Shown: positions 50,277 to 61,676 of the stretch, piece by piece
Layout: each line of letters starts with the position of its first letter
Position numbering within the stretch: the stretch's first letter is position 1
DNA from: Hydrogenophaga sp.
Lineage (GTDB): Bacteria; Pseudomonadota; Gammaproteobacteria; Burkholderiales; Burkholderiaceae_C
Length of the DNA: 64,000 bases
NCBI RefSeq assembly: GCF_011772445.1
Contig: NZ_WVZN01000005.1
Location: forward strand, 62,232-126,231
Direction of reading: 5' to 3'
The notes under the pieces: generated by a model
Databases searched by the model: none
What the model was told of the DNA's origin: nothing
The model's input: only the letters and a program-made list of their open reading frames with translations
Position numbers and translations under genes: made by a program

Positions 50277-51287
50277 TCAGGCCAGGGCCAGGGCGGGGTC
50301 GGCCGCGCCGAGGGGGCTGCGCGGCGAGACCAGCACCGTGTCGCCCTCGCGCAGGCCCAGGGCCTGGAACTGCGCCGTGCCCAGGCGCGCCTCGATCAGG
50401 TCGTGCCCGCCCGAGGTGCACTCGAGCTCGAGGCGCACCACCGGGTCCAGCACCAGCGCGCGGCGCAGGGTGGCCACCACGGCGCCGGTGGTGTCGACGC
50501 CGGGCAGCAGGCGCTGCACCTGCAGCTCGTGCGGGCGCAACGGGCGCGTGCCGTCGCCCACCAGCGGCACGCCGCCCAGGAAGCGCGCCACGAAGGGCGT
50601 GGCCGGGTGTTCCCACACCTCGCGCGGCGAACCGACCTGTTCGATCTTGCCGTGGTTCATCAGCACCACACGGTCGGCCACTTCCAGCGCCTCTTCCTGG
50701 TCGTGCGTGACGAAGATGCTGGTGACGTGCAGTTCGTCGTGCAGGCGGCGCAGCCAGCGGCGCAGTTCCTTGCGCACCTGGGCGTCGAGCGCGCCGAAAG
50801 GCTCGTCGAGCAGCAGCACCTTGGGCTCCACCGCCAGCGCGCGCGCCAGGGCGACGCGCTGGCGCTGGCCGCCGGAGAGCTGCGCGGGGTAGCGGTCGGC
50901 CAGCCAGTCGAGCTGCACGAGCTGAAGCAGCTCGTGGACCTTGGCCTGGATCTGCTTCTCGCTCGGGCGCTCCCCGCGCGGCTTCACGCGCAGGCCGAAG
51001 GCCACGTTGTCGGCCACCGTCATGTGGCGGAACAGCGCGTAGTGCTGGAACACGAAGCCCACGTTGCGCTCGCGCACGTGCACGTGCGTGCTGTCCTCGC
51101 CGCTGATCACGATCTGGCCGGCGTCGGCCGTTTCCAGGCCCGCGATGATGCGCAGCAGCGTGGTCTTGCCGCAGCCCGAGGGGCCCAGCAGGGCCAGCAG
51201 CTCGCCGCTTTCGATGTCGAGCCGGATGTTGTCCAGCGCGTGGAACGAGCCGAAGTGCTTGGAAATGTTCTGGACGTTGATGCTCAT
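50277..51287 (-). CDS. cysA: Sulfate/thiosulfate ABC transporter ATPase CysA
   Basis: A 336-aa ATPase. Walker [10 protein letters not shown] near residue 35, signature [21 protein letters not shown], Walker [30 protein letters not shown], switch His in [15 protein letters not shown]. The C-terminal TOBE region (about 240-336) is typical of CysA. Last gene of the sbp-cysTWA operon; its ATG overlaps the cysW stop. Confidence 0.96.
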   Translation of the reverse strand: MSINVQNISKHFGSFHALDNIRLDIESGELLALLGPSGCGKTTLLRIIAGLETADAGQIVISGEDSTHVHVRERNVGFVFQHYALFRHMTVADNVAFGLRVKPRGERPSEKQIQAKVHELLQLVQLDWLADRYPAQLSGGQRQRVALARALAVEPKVLLLDEPFGALDAQVRKELRRWLRRLHDELHVTSIFVTHDQEEALEVADRVVLMNHGKIEQVGSPREVWEHPATPFVARFLGGVPLVGDGTRPLRPHELQVQRLLPGVDTTGAVVATLRRALVLDPVVRLELECTSGGHDLIEARLGTAQFQALGLREGDTVLVSPRSPLGAADPALALA

Positions 51288-52171
51288 ACGGATGCTCCTG
51301 CGACGGCGGGGTCGTGACGCGGCCGCTCGGGCGGCAGCTCGGCCAGGGCTTTGAGCTCGCGCTCCATGCGCCATTCGGCCACGGTCTTGATGACGAGGGT
51401 GATCAGCGCCAGCAGCGCCAGCAGCGAGGCCACGGCGAAGGCGGCGACGGACTGGTACTCGTTGTAGAGGACTTCCACGTGCAGCGGCATGGTGTTGGTC
51501 TGGCCGCGGATGTGGCCCGAGACCACCGAGACCGCACCGAACTCGCCCATGGCGCGCGCGTTGCACAGGATCACGCCGTAGATCAGGCCCCACTTGATGT
51601 TGGGCAGCGTGACGTGCCAGAAGGTCTGCCAGCCCGAGGCACCCAGCACCTGCGCGGCCTGCTCCTCGTCGTTGCCCTGCGCCTGCATCAGCGGGATGAG
51701 CTCGCGCGCGATGAAGGGGAAGGTGACGAAGATGGTGGCCAGGATGATGCCGGGCACGGCGAAGACGATCTTGATGTCGTGCGCGGCCAGCCAGGGGCCG
51801 AGCCAGCCCTGCGCGCCGAACACCAGCACGTAGATCAGGCCCGCCACCACGGGCGAGACGGAGAACGGCAGATCGATCAGCGTGGTGAGGAAGGCCTTGC
51901 CACGGAACTCGAACTTGGCCACGGCCCAGGCCGCGGCCACGCCGAACACCAGGTTCAGCGGCACAGCCACGGCGGCGGTGATCAGGGTGAGGCGGATCGC
52001 GGCCCAGGCGTCGGGCTCCTTCAGCGCCTCCCAGTAGGCTTCCCAGCCCTTGCGCAGCGCCTCGGCGAACACCGCGGCCAGCGGCAGCACCAGGAACAGC
52101 GCCATGAAGACCAGGGCGATGGCGATCAGCGTGCGGCGCACCCAGGGCGCTTCGGTTCGTACAAGGCTCAT
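51284..52171 (-). CDS. cysW: Sulfate ABC transporter permease CysW
   Basis: A 295-aa permease with six membrane segments and the EAA-type coupling loop [51 protein letters not shown] matches CysW. It forms the pore with CysT. It overlaps cysT (four bases) and cysA (four bases). Confidence 0.96.
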   Translation of the reverse strand: MSLVRTEAPWVRRTLIAIALVFMALFLVLPLAAVFAEALRKGWEAYWEALKEPDAWAAIRLTLITAAVAVPLNLVFGVAAAWAVAKFEFRGKAFLTTLIDLPFSVSPVVAGLIYVLVFGAQGWLGPWLAAHDIKIVFAVPGIILATIFVTFPFIARELIPLMQAQGNDEEQAAQVLGASGWQTFWHVTLPNIKWGLIYGVILCNARAMGEFGAVSVVSGHIRGQTNTMPLHVEVLYNEYQSVAAFAVASLLALLALITLVIKTVAEWRMERELKALAELPPERPRHDPAVAGASV

Positions 52172-53043
52172 GCCATCGCTCCACCGGAGCGCTTGCGCTG
52201 CCAGGCCTGCAGGCCGTTGATGACCAGCAGCAGAACGAAGGAGATGAGCAGCATGACGGTGGCCACGGCGGTGGCGCCTGCGTAGTCGTACTGCTCGAGC
52301 TTGGAGATGATGATCAGCGGCGTGATCTCCGAGACCATGGGCATGTTGCCGGCGATGAAGATCACCGAGCCGTACTCACCCACTGCGCGCGCGAAGGCCA
52401 TGGCGAAGCCCGTGAGCAGCGCAGGCGCGATGCTGGGGAAGATCACGCGCCAGAAGATCTGCCAGCGCGTGGCGCCCAGGCTGCTGGCGGCTTCTTCCAG
52501 CTCTTTCTCGGTGTCTTCCAGCACGGGCTGCACCGTGCGCACCACGAAGGGCAGGCCGATGAAGATGAGCGCGATGACCACGCCGTTGGGGTTGAAGGCG
52601 AGCTGGATGCCCAGCGGCGCGACGTACTGGCCGATCCAGCCGTTGTCGGCCAGCAGCGCGGTGAGCGAGATGCCGGCCACGGCCGTGGGCAGCGCGAAGG
52701 GCAGGTCCACCAGCGCGTCGACGATCTTCTTGCCGGGGAAGCTGTAGCGCACCAGCACCCAGGCCACCAGCAGGCCGAACACCACGTTGACCAGCGCTGC
52801 GATCAGCGAGGCACCGAAGGTCAGGCGGTAGGAGGCCAGCACACGCGGTGAAGCCACCGCGTCCCAGAACTGAGGCCAGGTCATCGAGAAGGTCTTGAAG
52901 ACCAGGGCCGAGAGCGGGATCAACACGATCAGGCTCAGGTAGAGCAGCGTGTAGCCCAGGGTGATGTTGAAGCCCGGCAGCACGCGGCGCGCGGGGCGCC
53001 GCGCGCCGGGCGCTGCCGGCAGGGGCAGCGTGGTGGCGGTCAT
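52168..53043 (-). CDS. cysT: Sulfate ABC transporter permease CysT
   Basis: A 291-aa permease (also called CysU). N-terminal [28 protein letters not shown], coupling loop [30 protein letters not shown], and [19 protein letters not shown] are typical. About six membrane segments. It begins three bases after the sbp stop and overlaps cysW. Confidence 0.96.
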   Translation of the reverse strand: MTATTLPLPAAPGARRPARRVLPGFNITLGYTLLYLSLIVLIPLSALVFKTFSMTWPQFWDAVASPRVLASYRLTFGASLIAALVNVVFGLLVAWVLVRYSFPGKKIVDALVDLPFALPTAVAGISLTALLADNGWIGQYVAPLGIQLAFNPNGVVIALIFIGLPFVVRTVQPVLEDTEKELEEAASSLGATRWQIFWRVIFPSIAPALLTGFAMAFARAVGEYGSVIFIAGNMPMVSEITPLIIISKLEQYDYAGATAVATVMLLISFVLLLVINGLQAWQRKRSGGAMA

Positions 53044-53046
53044 GGC

Positions 53047-54042
53047 TCAGCGGACCGTGTAGAGCTGGTCGAACTTCCCGCCGTCGTTGAAGTGGGTCTT
53101 CTGCGCCTCGGCGAAGGAGCCGAAGTACTGCTCCACCGTGAACAGCTTGACGGGCTTGAAGACGTCGGCGTGCTTCTTCAGCACCGCTTCCGAGCGCGGG
53201 CGGATGTTGTGCTTCGCCGCGATCTCCTGGCCCTGCTCGGTGTAGAGGAAGTCGAGGTAGGCCTTGGCTTCGGCGGCCGTGCCTTTCTTGTTCACCGTGC
53301 GCTCGACGATGGCGACCGGGTTCTCGGCCACGATGCTCGCGCTCGGGTGGATGGCGTCGACCTTGCCGGCGCCGAACTCGTTGTTCACCGACACCACCTC
53401 GGACTCGAAGGTGATCAGCACGTCGCCGACGTTGCGCTGCAGGAAGGTGCCGGTGGCGTCGCGCCCGCCGCGCGCCAGCACGGGCACGTTGGCGTAGAGC
53501 TTCTTCACGAACGCGGCGGCCTGTTCATCGGTGCCGCCTTTGGCGCGCACCTGGCCCCAGGCGGCCAGGTAGGCGTAGCGGCCGTTGCCGCCGGTCTTGG
53601 GGTTGACCACCACGACCTGCACGCCGGGCTTGATCAGGTCGTCCCAGTCCTTGATGTTCTTGGGGTTGCCGTTGCGCACCAGGAACAGCATGGTGGACGT
53701 GGTGGGCGCGGCGTTGTGGGGGAATTTCTGGCGCCAGTCCTTGGCGACCACGCCCTTGTCGGCGAGGAAGTCGACGTCGGTGGTGGTGTTCATGGTGACC
53801 ACGTCGGCCTCCAGTCCGTCGGCCACGGCGCGCGCCTGGGCGCTCGAGCCGGCGTGCGACTGGTTCACCACCACGGTCTTGCCGGCCTTTTTCTGCTGCT
53901 CGACGAAGGCGGCGTTGATGTCCTTGTAGAACTCGCGCGCCACGTCGTACGAGACGTTGAGCAGCGTGGTGCTCTGGGCCGAGGCCAGGGTGCTGAGGGC
54001 CAGCCCGAGGGTGGCGACGGTGGTGCGCAGGGCGGTGTTCAT
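53047..54042 (-). CDS. sbp: Sulfate-binding periplasmic protein
   Basis: A 331-aa periplasmic binding protein with a Sec signal (TTVATLGLALSTLASAQ) and mature start [22 protein letters not shown]. Sulfate-contact regions NQSHAGSSAQARAVADGLEADVV and ARGGRDATGTFLQRNVGDVLITFESE match the Sbp/CysP family. It supplies sulfate or thiosulfate to CysTWA. ATG 54042 begins the signal peptide. First gene of the transporter operon; a palindrome lies about 80-110 bases upstream. Confidence 0.95.
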   Translation of the reverse strand: MNTALRTTVATLGLALSTLASAQSTTLLNVSYDVAREFYKDINAAFVEQQKKAGKTVVVNQSHAGSSAQARAVADGLEADVVTMNTTTDVDFLADKGVVAKDWRQKFPHNAAPTTSTMLFLVRNGNPKNIKDWDDLIKPGVQVVVVNPKTGGNGRYAYLAAWGQVRAKGGTDEQAAAFVKKLYANVPVLARGGRDATGTFLQRNVGDVLITFESEVVSVNNEFGAGKVDAIHPSASIVAENPVAIVERTVNKKGTAAEAKAYLDFLYTEQGQEIAAKHNIRPRSEAVLKKHADVFKPVKLFTVEQYFGSFAEAQKTHFNDGGKFDQLYTVR

Positions 54043-54121
54043 GGTCGAAGGCTCATGGTGTTCAGGGGGCAGGAGCGGGATTCTGGAAGTGCCCTTCACA
54101 AAAGCAAACGACAGTTTTCTT

Positions 54122-54151
54122 GTTTCTTCATGCCATGACGGCATAAGAAAC
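54122..54151. promoter_or_regulatory. Interrupted palindrome upstream of the sulfate transporter operon
   Basis: GTTTCTT, one base, ATGCC, five bases, GGCAT and AAGAAAC form a near-perfect inverted repeat in an AT-rich patch about 80 bases before the sbp start. Sulfate genes are normally controlled by CysB-type LysR regulators, whose sites are AT-rich with such symmetry. The match to a known CysB consensus was not tested. Confidence 0.45.
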
Positions 54152-54177
54152 GGCGGCCACCGGCCGCCGGCCAGCGC

Positions 54178-54471
54178 TCAGGCGATGGCTTCGATGATGC
54201 GGATGTCGCGCTCGGCGCCATCGCCCAAGGCCTGCAGCGCCTCCTGGTAGGCGGGGCTGTCGTGCGCCGCGATGGCCTGGTCCACGCTGTCGAACTCGAT
54301 CAGCACGGCGCGCTGCTGCACGGCCGCCTCGTACACCTGCGCGGGCATGCCGCGCGCCAGAAAGCGCGCGCCAAATGCTTGCAGGGCCGGCCCCGCCAAT
54401 TGGGCATAGGCCGCCAGCGCGGCGGGGTCGCTGATCGATCGGTAGGTGGCCATCCAGTAAGCCTTGGGCAT
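54178..54471 (-). CDS. DUF1330 family protein
   Basis: A 97-aa ferredoxin-like (dimeric alpha-beta barrel) protein: KAYWMATYRSISDPAALAAYAQLAGPALQAFGARFLARG, then VLIEFDSVDQAIAAHDSPAYQEAL. Family function is unknown. ATG 54471 begins the domain. It lies between two sulfate-binding protein genes on the same strand, separate from the sbp start by about 135 bp. Confidence 0.9.
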   Translation of the reverse strand: MPKAYWMATYRSISDPAALAAYAQLAGPALQAFGARFLARGMPAQVYEAAVQQRAVLIEFDSVDQAIAAHDSPAYQEALQALGDGAERDIRIIEAIA

Positions 54472-54539
54472 GGGGGGAATCTCCTCGTGGGTTGATGGGG
54501 CCTTCAACGGCGCGAGGATTGTCGCTCCCATGGGAAGAC

Positions 54540-55556
54540 CTACTTGCGGGTGTAGATCTGGTCGAAGCTGCCGCCGTCGGCGAAGTGCACCTTGGCCGCC
54601 TGGTCCCAGCCGCCGAAGGCGGCGTCGATGGTGAACAGCTTGAGCTTGGGCAGTTGCTTGGCGTACTTGGCCTGGGCCTTCTCGGAGCGCGGGCGGTAGA
54701 AGTGCTTGCCGATGATGTCCTGCGCCTCTTCGGTGTAGAGGAACTCCAGGTAGGCCTGCGCCACGGCGCGCGTGCCTTTCTTGTCCACGTTCTTGTCGAC
54801 CACGGTCACCGCGGGCTCGGCCAGGATGGACAGCGAGGGGTAGACGAAGTCCACCTTGTTGCCGAACTCCTTCTCCAGCAGGTAGGCCTCGTTCTCCCAG
54901 CTGATGAACACGTCGCCCTGGTTGCGCTGCGCGAAGGTGACGGAGGAGCCGCGCGCGCCGGTGTCCAGCACGGGCACGTTGGCGTAGAGCTTGGCGACGA
55001 ATTCCTTGGCTTTTTCATCACCGCCGTACTTGCGCTTGGCGAATTCCCAGGCGGCCAGGTAGTTCCAGCGCGCGCCGCCCGATGTCTTGGGGTTGGGCGT
55101 GATGACCTTGACGTCGGGTCGGATCAGGTCGTCCCAGTCCTTGATGTTCCTGGGGTTCCCGGCGCGAACCACCAGCACGATGGTGGAGGTGTAGGGCGAG
55201 CTGTTCTGCGGCAGGCGCTTCTGCCAGTCCTTGGGCACCCACTGGCCGTTGGTGTGCAGGGCGTCGGTGTCGCCGGCCAGGGCCAGGGTGGCCACGTCGG
55301 CGTCCAGGCCGTCGATGATGGCGCGCGCCTGGCGGCCCGAGCCACCGTGCGACTGCTTGATGGTCACGTCCTGGCCGGTTTTGGCTTTCCAGTGTTTGGC
55401 GAAGGCGGCGTTGTATTCGACGTAGAGCTCGCGCGTGGGGTCGTAGCTCACGTTGAGCAGGGTGACGGGTGCGGGCGCCTGGGCCTGGGCGGCGCCCAGC
55501 GTCAGGGTGAGGGCGGCGGCGCCCAGGGTGGTCAGCAGGTGGCGGCGGGTGGTCAT
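54540..55556 (-). CDS. Second sulfate-binding periplasmic protein
   Basis: A 338-aa sulfate/thiosulfate-binding protein with a signal peptide that begins [20 protein letters not shown] (twin arginine) and mature start [45 protein letters not shown] and [25 protein letters not shown] are the ligand regions. It may use the CysTWA channel with a different ligand preference, or thiosulfate. The RBS lies in one arm of a long inverted repeat. Confidence 0.94.
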   Translation of the reverse strand: MTTRRHLLTTLGAAALTLTLGAAQAQAPAPVTLLNVSYDPTRELYVEYNAAFAKHWKAKTGQDVTIKQSHGGSGRQARAIIDGLDADVATLALAGDTDALHTNGQWVPKDWQKRLPQNSSPYTSTIVLVVRAGNPRNIKDWDDLIRPDVKVITPNPKTSGGARWNYLAAWEFAKRKYGGDEKAKEFVAKLYANVPVLDTGARGSSVTFAQRNQGDVFISWENEAYLLEKEFGNKVDFVYPSLSILAEPAVTVVDKNVDKKGTRAVAQAYLEFLYTEEAQDIIGKHFYRPRSEKAQAKYAKQLPKLKLFTIDAAFGGWDQAAKVHFADGGSFDQIYTRK

Positions 55557-55558
55557 GG

Positions 55559-55647
55559 TTCGTTCCTTGTTCGGTCGGTCGTTCGGAGGCGCTGGTGTCA
55601 GCGACAAGGCCGCGATGTTCCCGGCAAGCGGGCGAACAAGGAACGAA
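55559..55647 (-). promoter_or_regulatory. Inverted repeat covering the RBS of the second sulfate-binding protein
   Basis: On the minus strand TTCGTTCCTTGTTCG (55647-55633) is followed after 59 bases by its exact complement CGAACAAGGAACGAA (55573-55559), which ends two bases before the ATG and contains the AAGGAA ribosome-binding site. A transcript covering both arms could fold so that the RBS is hidden, giving translational control, or the repeats could bind a dimeric regulator. The arms are a perfect 15-base match. Confidence 0.7.
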
Positions 55648-55702
55648 TACGTTTTTGGTTGTTTATGACGAAAACATCTATGGGCGCTGCAGGGCGTTCC
55701 TG

Positions 55703-56653
55703 TCAGGGCCGCAGCGGAAAGCCCTCGGCCAGCGCCCCGCGCAGCCAGGCCACGAACACCGTGACCGCGCGCGGTACATGGCTGGCGTAGGGCCGGATGG
55801 CGTAGATGTGGTCGCTGAAGGTGCCGACGGCTTCCCAGTCCGGCAGCACCTCCACCAGCTTGCCGGCGCGCAGCGCGGCCTGCGCGCTGAAGTCCGGCAG
55901 CAGGGCGATGCCCAGGCCCGCCAGGGCGGCCTCGCGCAGTGCCTCGCTGTTGTTGGCGCCGAAGGGGCCGGTCACCGCCACCGTGGTGCGGGGAGCGCTG
56001 GCCTTGCGCCGCCCTTCGGCGGGCTGGAAGTGCCAGGCCGGCGTGTCCTGCGCGCGCGGGTAGTGCAGGCAGTCGTGGCCGGCCAGGTCCTGCGGCGTGG
56101 CGGGCGTGCCGCGGCGGCGCAGGTAGGCGCGGCTGGCCACCAGCACCGAGCGTGTGCGGCACAGCGTCCAGGCCACGTGCGTGTCGGGTGGCGCGGCGGT
56201 GTGGCGGATGGCAAGGTCGAAACCCTCGGTGGCCACCGAGCTCAGGCGGTCGGACAGGTCGAGCTCGATGCGGATGCCGGGGTGCTCGCGCAGGAAATCG
56301 GCGATGCGCGGCACGAGCTGCTGGCGCGCGAAGGCCACCGGCGCCGTTACCCGGACGCGGCCCGCCGGCACCTCGGCCAGGTCGCGCACGCTGGCGAAGC
56401 CTTGGGCGATGCGCTCGAAAGGCTCGCGCAGGCCATCGACCAGGCGCTGGCCTGCTTCGGTGAGGCGCACGCTGCGCGTGGTGCGCTGCACCAAGGGCAC
56501 GCCGGCCGCGCGTTCCAGCTCGCTGATGTGCTGGCTCATGGCGGCCTTGCTCACGCCCAGGCGCTGCGCCGCCGCGGTGTAGCTGCCGTGCTGCGCCAGC
56601 ACGGTGAGCCAGTGCAGGTGGGACCAGAGGTGCTCGGCTTTTTCCAGACTCAT
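55703..56653 (-). CDS. LysR family transcriptional regulator
   Basis: A 316-aa LysR regulator with HTH at about 12-70 ([32 protein letters not shown]) and an effector domain to the end. ATG 56653 gives the standard HTH distance; two upstream in-frame starts would extend into a palindromic operator region. It is divergent from mmsA, which it likely controls. Confidence 0.92.
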   Translation of the reverse strand: MSLEKAEHLWSHLHWLTVLAQHGSYTAAAQRLGVSKAAMSQHISELERAAGVPLVQRTTRSVRLTEAGQRLVDGLREPFERIAQGFASVRDLAEVPAGRVRVTAPVAFARQQLVPRIADFLREHPGIRIELDLSDRLSSVATEGFDLAIRHTAAPPDTHVAWTLCRTRSVLVASRAYLRRRGTPATPQDLAGHDCLHYPRAQDTPAWHFQPAEGRRKASAPRTTVAVTGPFGANNSEALREAALAGLGIALLPDFSAQAALRAGKLVEVLPDWEAVGTFSDHIYAIRPYASHVPRAVTVFVAWLRGALAEGFPLRP

Positions 56654-56659
56654 GGGCAC

Positions 56660-56725
56660 ATTGTTCACCATGGCAAACAATGCGTTCAAGTCCGGCGCCT
56701 AGGCAGGGGCGGGGCCGCTGCCTAG
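56660..56725. promoter_or_regulatory. Two inverted repeats between LysR and mmsA
   Basis: ATTGTT (56660-56665) and AACAAT (56676-56681) form an AT-rich inverted repeat with a T-N11-A core, the LysR-box form. CTAGGCAG (56699-56706) and CTGCCTAG (56718-56725) form a second perfect one. Both lie in the 107-bp divergent spacer and are likely operator sites for the adjacent LysR protein. Confidence 0.6.
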
Positions 56726-56760
56726 ACTGGGCCGCTTCGCCACCGCCAGGGACCGCCGCC

Positions 56761-58278
<1,518 letters not shown>

Positions 58279-58328
58279 AGTCCCGCGCGCCAGCAGCGCG
58301 ACAAACAACAACGAGAGCGAGACAAGGC

Positions 58329-59987
58329 ATGAGCGACACCCGCTTCGACTTCATCGTCATCGGCGCCGGCACGGCGGGCTGCCTGCTGGCCAATCGCCTG
58401 AGCGCCGACCCGACGAAGCGGGTGCTGCTGCTGGAGGCCGGCGGCAAGGACGACTACCACTGGATCCACATCCCGGTCGGCTACCTCTACTGCATCGGCA
58501 ACCCGCGCACCGACTGGTGCTACCAGACCGAGCCCGACCCCGGCCTCAATGGCCGGCGCCTGCGCTACCCGCGCGGCAAGACCCTGGGGGGCTGCTCCAG
58601 CATCAACGGCATGATCTACATGCGTGGCCAGCGGCGCGACTACGAGCACTGGGCCGAGGCCACCGGTGACGCCGCCTGGCGCTGGGACGCCTGCCTGCCC
58701 GACTTCACCGCGCACGAGGACCACTACCGCCTCGACGCCGCGCAGGACCCTTCATTCGCCGCGCTGCACGGCAATGGCCGCCGCGGCAGCACCGGCGAGT
58801 GGCGCGTGGAGAAGCAGCGCCTGCGCTGGGACATCCTCGACGCCTTTGCGCAGGCCGCGCAGCAGGCCGGCGTGCCCGCCACGGCCGACTTCAACACCGG
58901 CGACAACGAGGGCGTGGGTTATTTCGAGGTGAACCAGAAGGCCGGCTGGCGATGGAACGCGTCCAAGGCCTTCCTGCGCCCGGTGCTGCGACGGTCCAAC
59001 CTCACGGTGTGGACCGAGACGCTCACCGAGCGCCTGCTGTTCGAACGCGCAGCGAATGGCGAACTGCGCTGCAGCGGCGCCGAGTTGCGCCGCGGCGGCG
59101 AGCGCGTCAGCGTGCAGGCCATGCGTGAGGTCGTGCTGAGCGCGGGCAGCATCGGATCGCCCGCGGTCCTGCAGCGCTCGGGCGTGGGCCCGGCGGCGCT
59201 GCTGCGCGCGCACGGCATCGACGTGGTGCATGAACTCAAGGGCGTGGGCGAGAACCTGCAGGACCACCTGCAGATCCGCGCCGTCTACAAGGTGCAGGGC
59301 GCGCCCACGCTCAACGTGCTGGCCGGTTCGCTGTGGGGCAAGGCCCGCATCGGCCTGCAGTACGCGCTGTCGCGCAGCGGGCCCATGAGCATGTCGCCCA
59401 GCCAGCTCGGCGCCTTCACGCGCAGCGATCCCGCGCAGCCGCACGCCAACCTGGAGTACCACGTGCAGCCGCTGAGCCTGGACGCCTTCGGCGAGCCGCT
59501 GCACGCCTTTCCGGCCTTTACCGCGAGCGTGTGCAACCTCAACCCCACCAGCCGCGGCCACGTGCGCATCACCGGCGCCGACCCCGAGGCCGCGCCCGCC
59601 ATCGCACCGCTGTACCTGGCCACGGACGAGGACCGCCGCGTGGCCGCCGACAGCCTGCGCGTGACGCGGCGCATCGTGGCCCAGCCTGCGCTGGCGCCAT
59701 TCAAGCCCGAGGAGTTCAAACCGGGCCCGCAATACCAGAGCGATGACGAGCTCGCGCGCCTGGCCGGCGACATCGCGAGCACGATCTTCCACCCTGTGGG
59801 CACCACCAAGATGGGCCGCGCCGACGACGACACGGCCGTGGTGGACAGCCACCTGCGCGTGCGCGGCATTGCCGGTCTGCGCGTGGTGGACGCGGGCGTG
59901 ATGCCCACCATCACCAGCGGCAACACCAACAGCCCCACGCTGATGATCGCGGAGAAGGCGGCGCGCTGGATACGCGAGGGAGCCTGA
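58329..59987 (+). CDS. GMC family FAD-dependent oxidoreductase
   Basis: A 552-aa GMC oxidoreductase (choline or alcohol dehydrogenase-like). FAD motif GAGTAGCLLANRLS at about 12, RGKTLGGCSSINGMIYMRG near 85, GSIGSPAVLQRSGVG near 280 and C-terminal HPVGTTKMG and GNTNSPTLMIAEKAA with the catalytic His/Asn region. The substrate alcohol is unknown. It follows mmsA on the same strand and probably shares the LysR-regulated promoter. Confidence 0.93.
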   Translation: MSDTRFDFIVIGAGTAGCLLANRLSADPTKRVLLLEAGGKDDYHWIHIPVGYLYCIGNPRTDWCYQTEPDPGLNGRRLRYPRGKTLGGCSSINGMIYMRGQRRDYEHWAEATGDAAWRWDACLPDFTAHEDHYRLDAAQDPSFAALHGNGRRGSTGEWRVEKQRLRWDILDAFAQAAQQAGVPATADFNTGDNEGVGYFEVNQKAGWRWNASKAFLRPVLRRSNLTVWTETLTERLLFERAANGELRCSGAELRRGGERVSVQAMREVVLSAGSIGSPAVLQRSGVGPAALLRAHGIDVVHELKGVGENLQDHLQIRAVYKVQGAPTLNVLAGSLWGKARIGLQYALSRSGPMSMSPSQLGAFTRSDPAQPHANLEYHVQPLSLDAFGEPLHAFPAFTASVCNLNPTSRGHVRITGADPEAAPAIAPLYLATDEDRRVAADSLRVTRRIVAQPALAPFKPEEFKPGPQYQSDDELARLAGDIASTIFHPVGTTKMGRADDDTAVVDSHLRVRGIAGLRVVDAGVMPTITSGNTNSPTLMIAEKAARWIREGA

Positions 59988-59993
59988 CAGCCC

Positions 59994-60320
59994 TCAGCGC
60001 AGCCCGCCCACGTACTTGTGATCGGCGCCCGCGGGCGCTGGCCCGGGTGGCGCGGTGCGCAGGGCTTCGGCCGCCACGTCCAGCAGGGTCTTGCGCGGCG
60101 TGGCGCCCATGTCGACGATGGCCGCTTCCAGCTTGTCGGCCCATTGCCGAAGGTCCTCGTGGCCCTCGGCGGTGGCCTTCTCGCGCGCGAAGCGCACGAT
60201 GGCGCGCGCGTACTCCGCGTTGGTCGCGAGCCATTCGGTGTCGGTCACGCGCCCCGTCTTGCGCCGCAGCAGCACATGCAGGTGTGCCGCGATGGCGAAC
60301 AGCTCGCTCGTGTTGCTCAT
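59994..60320 (-). CDS. Hypothetical protein co-located with amtB2
   Basis: A 108-aa soluble, mainly helical protein starting MSNTSELFAIAAHLHVLLRRKTGRVTDTEWL, with Lys/Arg and Glu-rich central helices. I do not recognise a named family. It is 14 bases after the second amtB on the same strand, so it is co-transcribed with it and may be an accessory of ammonium transport or nitrogen sensing. Start ATG 60320. Ends seven bases from the convergent GMC gene. Confidence 0.75.
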   Translation of the reverse strand: MSNTSELFAIAAHLHVLLRRKTGRVTDTEWLATNAEYARAIVRFAREKATAEGHEDLRQWADKLEAAIVDMGATPRKTLLDVAAEALRTAPPGPAPAGADHKYVGGLR

Positions 60321-60334
60321 GGCCCGGACCGCGC

Positions 60335-61597
60335 TCAGCCGCCCAGGCGTTCGTTGTGCAGCGAAGCGTCCAGCCCCTGGCGCTCGTCGTCCGCGCGCAC
60401 GCGCAGGCCCGCGAAGCGCGACACGATGAACAGCACCACCGTGGTCATCACCAGGCTGTAGGCCAGCACCGCCACGCAGGCAATGAGCTGGGTGAGCACG
60501 CTGCCCTCCAGTCCCGAAATGGCCGGGTCGGCCAGCACGCCGGTGAGCAGCGCGCCCACCAGGCCGCCCACGCCGTGCACCCCGAAGACGTCGAGCGAGT
60601 CGTCGGCGCGCAGCAGGCGTTTGAGGCCCGTGGCGCCCCAGTAGCAGGCGAAGCCCGCCGCCACGCCGATCAGCAGGGCCGCGCGCGGCCCCACAAAGCC
60701 GGCGGCGGGCGTGATGGCCACCAAGCCGGCTACCACACCCGAACACAGGCCCAGGAGCGTGGCGCGTCGGCGGGCCCACCACTCGGCCGCCATCCAGGCC
60801 AGCGCACCGGCGGCGGCGGCGATGTGCGTGACTGCGATGGCCAGGCCCGCGCGGCCGTCGGCCGCCAGGGCCGAGCCGCCGTTGAACCCGAACCAGCCCA
60901 CCCACAACAGGCCGGTGCCGGCCATGGTCAGGCCCAGGTTGAAGGGCAGGAAGGGTTCGCGCCCGTAGCCCTGCCGGGGCCCCAGCGCGTAGGCGCAGAC
61001 CAGGGCCGCCGCGCCGGCGTTGATGTGCACCACCGCACCGCCCGCGAAATCGAGCGCACCGAGTTGCGCCAGCCAGCCGCCCGGCTCCCACACCCAGTGC
61101 GCGATGGGCGCGTAGACCAGCAGCAGCCACAGCCCGGAGAAAGCGAGCAGGGCGCCGAACTTCATGCGCTCCACCAGAGCGCCTACCACCAGCGCGCAGG
61201 TGATGACCGCGAAGCTGAGCTGGAACATGGCAAACACCGATTCCGGCAGGTGCGGGGCGATGTGGCTCACCGCCACCTGACCACCTTGACCCAGGTAGTC
61301 CAGCCCCGCGAAGCCCGCGCGGGACAGGCCACCGATGATTCCCCCGAATGAGCCTCCGGGCGTGAAAGCCAGTGAGTAAGCGATCGCAAACCAGAGAACG
61401 CTGACCAGGGCGGCGATGCCCATCACGCTGGCCATGGTGTTGATGACGTTGAAGCGGCGGACCATGCCGCCGTAGAACAGACCGATACCGGGCAGGGTCA
61501 TGAGCAGCACCAGGGCGGTGCTCACCATCACCCAGGCGGTGTCGGCGGCGGAGAGGCTGTCCAGGGCCGCCAGGGCGGGGCCGCTGATGTCTGGCAT
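60335..61597 (-). CDS. Second ammonium transporter (Amt family)
   Basis: A 420-aa Amt protein with 11 membrane segments, no signal peptide. It keeps both pore histidines (AGGAVVHINAGAAALV and VFGVHGVGGLVGALL), GLFYGGMVRRFNV and DDSLDVFGVHG. ATG 61597 has GGGGGA upstream. It differs from the glnK-linked AmtB in lacking the signal/linker and in having no PII gene beside it. Upstream NtrC and sigma-54 signals indicate nitrogen-limited expression. An ammonium sensor role is possible but there is no fused signalling domain. Confidence 0.94.
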   Translation of the reverse strand: MPDISGPALAALDSLSAADTAWVMVSTALVLLMTLPGIGLFYGGMVRRFNVINTMASVMGIAALVSVLWFAIAYSLAFTPGGSFGGIIGGLSRAGFAGLDYLGQGGQVAVSHIAPHLPESVFAMFQLSFAVITCALVVGALVERMKFGALLAFSGLWLLLVYAPIAHWVWEPGGWLAQLGALDFAGGAVVHINAGAAALVCAYALGPRQGYGREPFLPFNLGLTMAGTGLLWVGWFGFNGGSALAADGRAGLAIAVTHIAAAAGALAWMAAEWWARRRATLLGLCSGVVAGLVAITPAAGFVGPRAALLIGVAAGFACYWGATGLKRLLRADDSLDVFGVHGVGGLVGALLTGVLADPAISGLEGSVLTQLIACVAVLAYSLVMTTVVLFIVSRFAGLRVRADDERQGLDASLHNERLGG

Positions 61598-61631
61598 ACG
61601 AATCCCCCAACGTGGTTGTGCACGGCGTGGT

Positions 61632-61646
61632 GCATTTCCTGTGCCA
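61632..61646 (-). promoter_or_regulatory. Sigma-54 promoter of the second ammonium transporter
   Basis: On the minus strand TGGCAC-AGGAA-ATGC has -24 and -12 elements ten bases apart, one mismatch from consensus. The start would be near 61620, about 23 bases before the ATG at 61597. Confidence 0.85.
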
Positions 61647-61676
61647 GGACCGGCCCGGTGCAAGGGAAAGCCCGGA

